Positions 6,333 to 7,242 of a stretch of 7,242 bases of DNA are shown one piece after another. The translations under genes and the position numbers were made by a program. This DNA comes from Lentisphaerota bacterium. Its GTDB lineage: Bacteria > Verrucomicrobiota > Kiritimatiellia > RFP12 > UBA3636. Each line of letters begins with the position of its first letter. The first letter of the stretch is position 1. The stretch lies in assembly GCA_012511845.1 (NCBI GenBank), contig JAAZFF010000012.1, positions 1 through 7,242 on the forward strand. The letters are read 5' to 3'. Below the pieces are notes generated by a model. That model ran no database searches. It was not told the DNA's origin and saw nothing but the letters and a program-made list of their open reading frames with translations.

Positions 6333-6949
6333 GGTTCAACCTCTCGAAGCATTGCCTCCTGGTATTTTTCCATTTGAGTTCCTGTAAGTTCCTGCGAAAG
6401 GAGCTTCTCTAAAATGGTACCTATTTCCTCTACTGTAGCCGCTTTCAGAGCTTTCTTGGCTTCAGCCGCTTCAATGGCAATCTGCTCTTCAGCCTTGCGC
6501 AAACGGATTGCAGCTGCCTGACGGGCGTCCCTTTCCGCAACTTCTTTTAAGCGGACAACTTCCTGCTCCGCCCTTGCAAGCTTTTCCTCAACCTCCTTGT
6601 CGGTCTTCGCCGCCATGCGGTGTTTAGACTTGTCGAATTCAGCCGCCTCAGCTCGTGCCCTGTCCGCCTGTTCTATCGAATCCCTTATATCATTTTCCCG
6701 CTTTTCTATAGCGGTCAAAATAGGTTTCCACAGCAACTTGCCGAGTACAAGGGCAGCTATAATAAACGCCAGCCATGTTTGAATCATCATGCTGCCGGAT
6801 ATATTGACAAGCTGAGTCTGTATGGAGTCAGCCGCCTCAGAACTTTTCTGCGGTTGCTCCATTATAGCAGTAGATTCCTGCTCGGCGTCATCATGTGCAG
6901 CTACCGGCAAGGGCATCACACTGCCCTTTTGAATTGTTTCAGATCCCAT
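6329..6949 (-). CDS. atpF: F-type ATP synthase b subunit with long N-terminal extension
   Basis: The b subunit forms the peripheral stalk, anchored in the membrane by one helix and reaching up to delta. The 206 residues consist of about 53 hydrophilic, mildly acidic residues, a membrane helix at about 55-74 (MIQTWLAFIIAALVLGKLL), the conserved WKPILTAIEKRE, and a long charged Ala-rich coiled coil to about 185. Typical b proteins of 155-170 residues begin almost at the helix, so the extension is unusual; by topology it would lie outside the membrane (periplasm). The first ATG is chosen because GGGAGA stands just upstream; the later Met codons (12, 30, 54, 55) have no good site. It is 81 bp after atpE and overlaps the delta-alpha gene by 4 bp. 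Only one b-type gene is seen, which suggests a homodimer. Confidence 0.93.
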   Translation of the reverse strand: MGSETIQKGSVMPLPVAAHDDAEQESTAIMEQPQKSSEAADSIQTQLVNISGSMMIQTWLAFIIAALVLGKLLWKPILTAIEKRENDIRDSIEQADRARAEAAEFDKSKHRMAAKTDKEVEEKLARAEQEVVRLKEVAERDARQAAAIRLRKAEEQIAIEAAEAKKALKAATVEEIGTILEKLLSQELTGTQMEKYQEAMLREVEP

Positions 6950-6977
6950 ATTCTTCTCCCCTGCGTGCCCGCTATGT

Positions 6978-7024
6978 GTCAGTTAACAAAACAGCGTCAA
7001 AGCGGATACACGAAAGTTACTGAC
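6978..7024 (-). other. Imperfect stem-loop between atpE and atpF
   Basis: In the 81-bp spacer GTCAGTTAAC (6978-6987) is matched by GTTACTGAC (7016-7024), giving a stem of nine pairs with one bulge and a 28-base loop on the leftward transcript. There is no T-run after it, so it does not look like a terminator. c subunits are needed in about ten or more copies per enzyme, and an RNA structure just after atpE may stabilise or separate its message. That role is inference. Confidence 0.4.
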
Positions 7025-7030
7025 CCCAAA

Positions 7031-7242
7031 TTAAGCTAACAGACAGATAACGAGAGCAAAAAGAGCAGTGCCTTCAATCAGTGCGGCACCAATCAGCATC
7101 GTTACCTGCAATTTGCCCTGCATCTCGGGCTGTCTCGACATTCCCTGCAGACCGACAGCCCACAGCAATCCAATGCCGATACCGGCACCAAGAATCGTCA
7201 GTCCCGCGCCAACAGGCGCCAAATTTGCCAACAGTGTTATCA
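7031..7242 (-). CDS. atpE: F-type ATP synthase c subunit, start just outside the window
   Basis: This is the proteolipid forming the rotating membrane ring of Fo. The frame stays open to the right edge. Reading inwards from the edge it gives I-T-L-L-A-N-L-A-P-V-G-A-G, and the two edge bases TG would make an ATG if the next base outside is A, so probably only one base is missing and the protein is about 71 residues. A TTG at 7229-7231 also exists but would cut the N-terminus short. Two membrane helices flank the polar loop SRQPEMQGK. Helix 2 carries the essential carboxylate in AALIEGTALF (Glu codon 7073-7075). The Gln of helix 1 and the Ser after the Glu that mark Na+ rings are Ile and Gly here, so H+ coupling is likely. 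Confidence 0.93.
   Translation of the reverse strand, partial: ITLLANLAPVGAGLTILGAGIGIGLLWAVGLQGMSRQPEMQGKLQVTMLIGAALIEGTALFALVICLLA

Noticed and set aside
5224..6387. Long rightward open frames (157 and 217 codons) opposite the delta-alpha gene
   Set aside because: They are antisense to well-conserved delta and alpha sequence, are Ser/Pro/Arg-rich in the manner of reverse-strand shadows, and lack supporting sites.

Overview
The window holds the meeting point of two rotary-ATPase operons that converge. On the + strand (1-1316) lies the 3' end of a bacterial/archaeal V-type (A/V) ATPase operon: the C-terminal part of the membrane stator subunit I, then the complete ring proteolipid K. On the - strand (1606-7242) runs most of an F-type ATP synthase operon, in transcription order c (atpE, cut by the right edge), b (atpF), a delta-alpha fusion (atpH-atpA), gamma (atpG), beta (atpD) and epsilon (atpC). 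This is the usual atpEFHAGDC order. Subunit a (atpB) would be expected just beyond the right edge.

The exceptional gene is the delta-alpha fusion at 4260-6332. One 690-codon reading frame carries a complete delta (OSCP-like) domain followed by a complete alpha subunit. The residue at the place where alpha normally begins is a GTA valine, and there is no usable start for a free alpha. F1 normally has three alpha and one delta, so the fusion poses a stoichiometry problem. Other departures from the norm are an epsilon of only 90 residues, with no C-terminal helical (autoinhibitory) domain, and a b subunit with about 50 hydrophilic residues ahead of its membrane helix.

The ion-binding residues of the two rings differ. 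The V-type proteolipid keeps the residues known to bind Na+ in Enterococcus hirae NtpK (T62, Q63, Q109, E138). The F-type c subunit has the essential Glu but lacks the Gln and Ser partners of Na+-type c rings, so it looks H+-specific. The cell may thus couple an H+ and a Na+ circuit with two enzymes encoded tail to tail.

The 289-bp convergent spacer (1317-1605) has a palindrome plus T-run, probably the terminator of the V-type operon, and then a composite repeat. The repeat contains small palindromes, two different 18-bp direct-repeat pairs enclosed by a perfect 11-bp inverted repeat, and a degenerate hexamer run that stops 17 bp before the atpC stop codon. No insertion sequence, tRNA, rRNA or CRISPR array was seen.

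The organism is a bacterium with both V- and F-type ATPases, intermediate G+C by eye, and frequent use of TTG and ATGA junctions. The I-K ending of the V operon is the arrangement I associate with chlamydiae, spirochaetes and relatives. Together with the repeat style, this makes a Planctomycetes-Verrucomicrobia-Chlamydiae-type lineage (for example Lentisphaerota or Kiritimatiellota) my best guess, held with low confidence.
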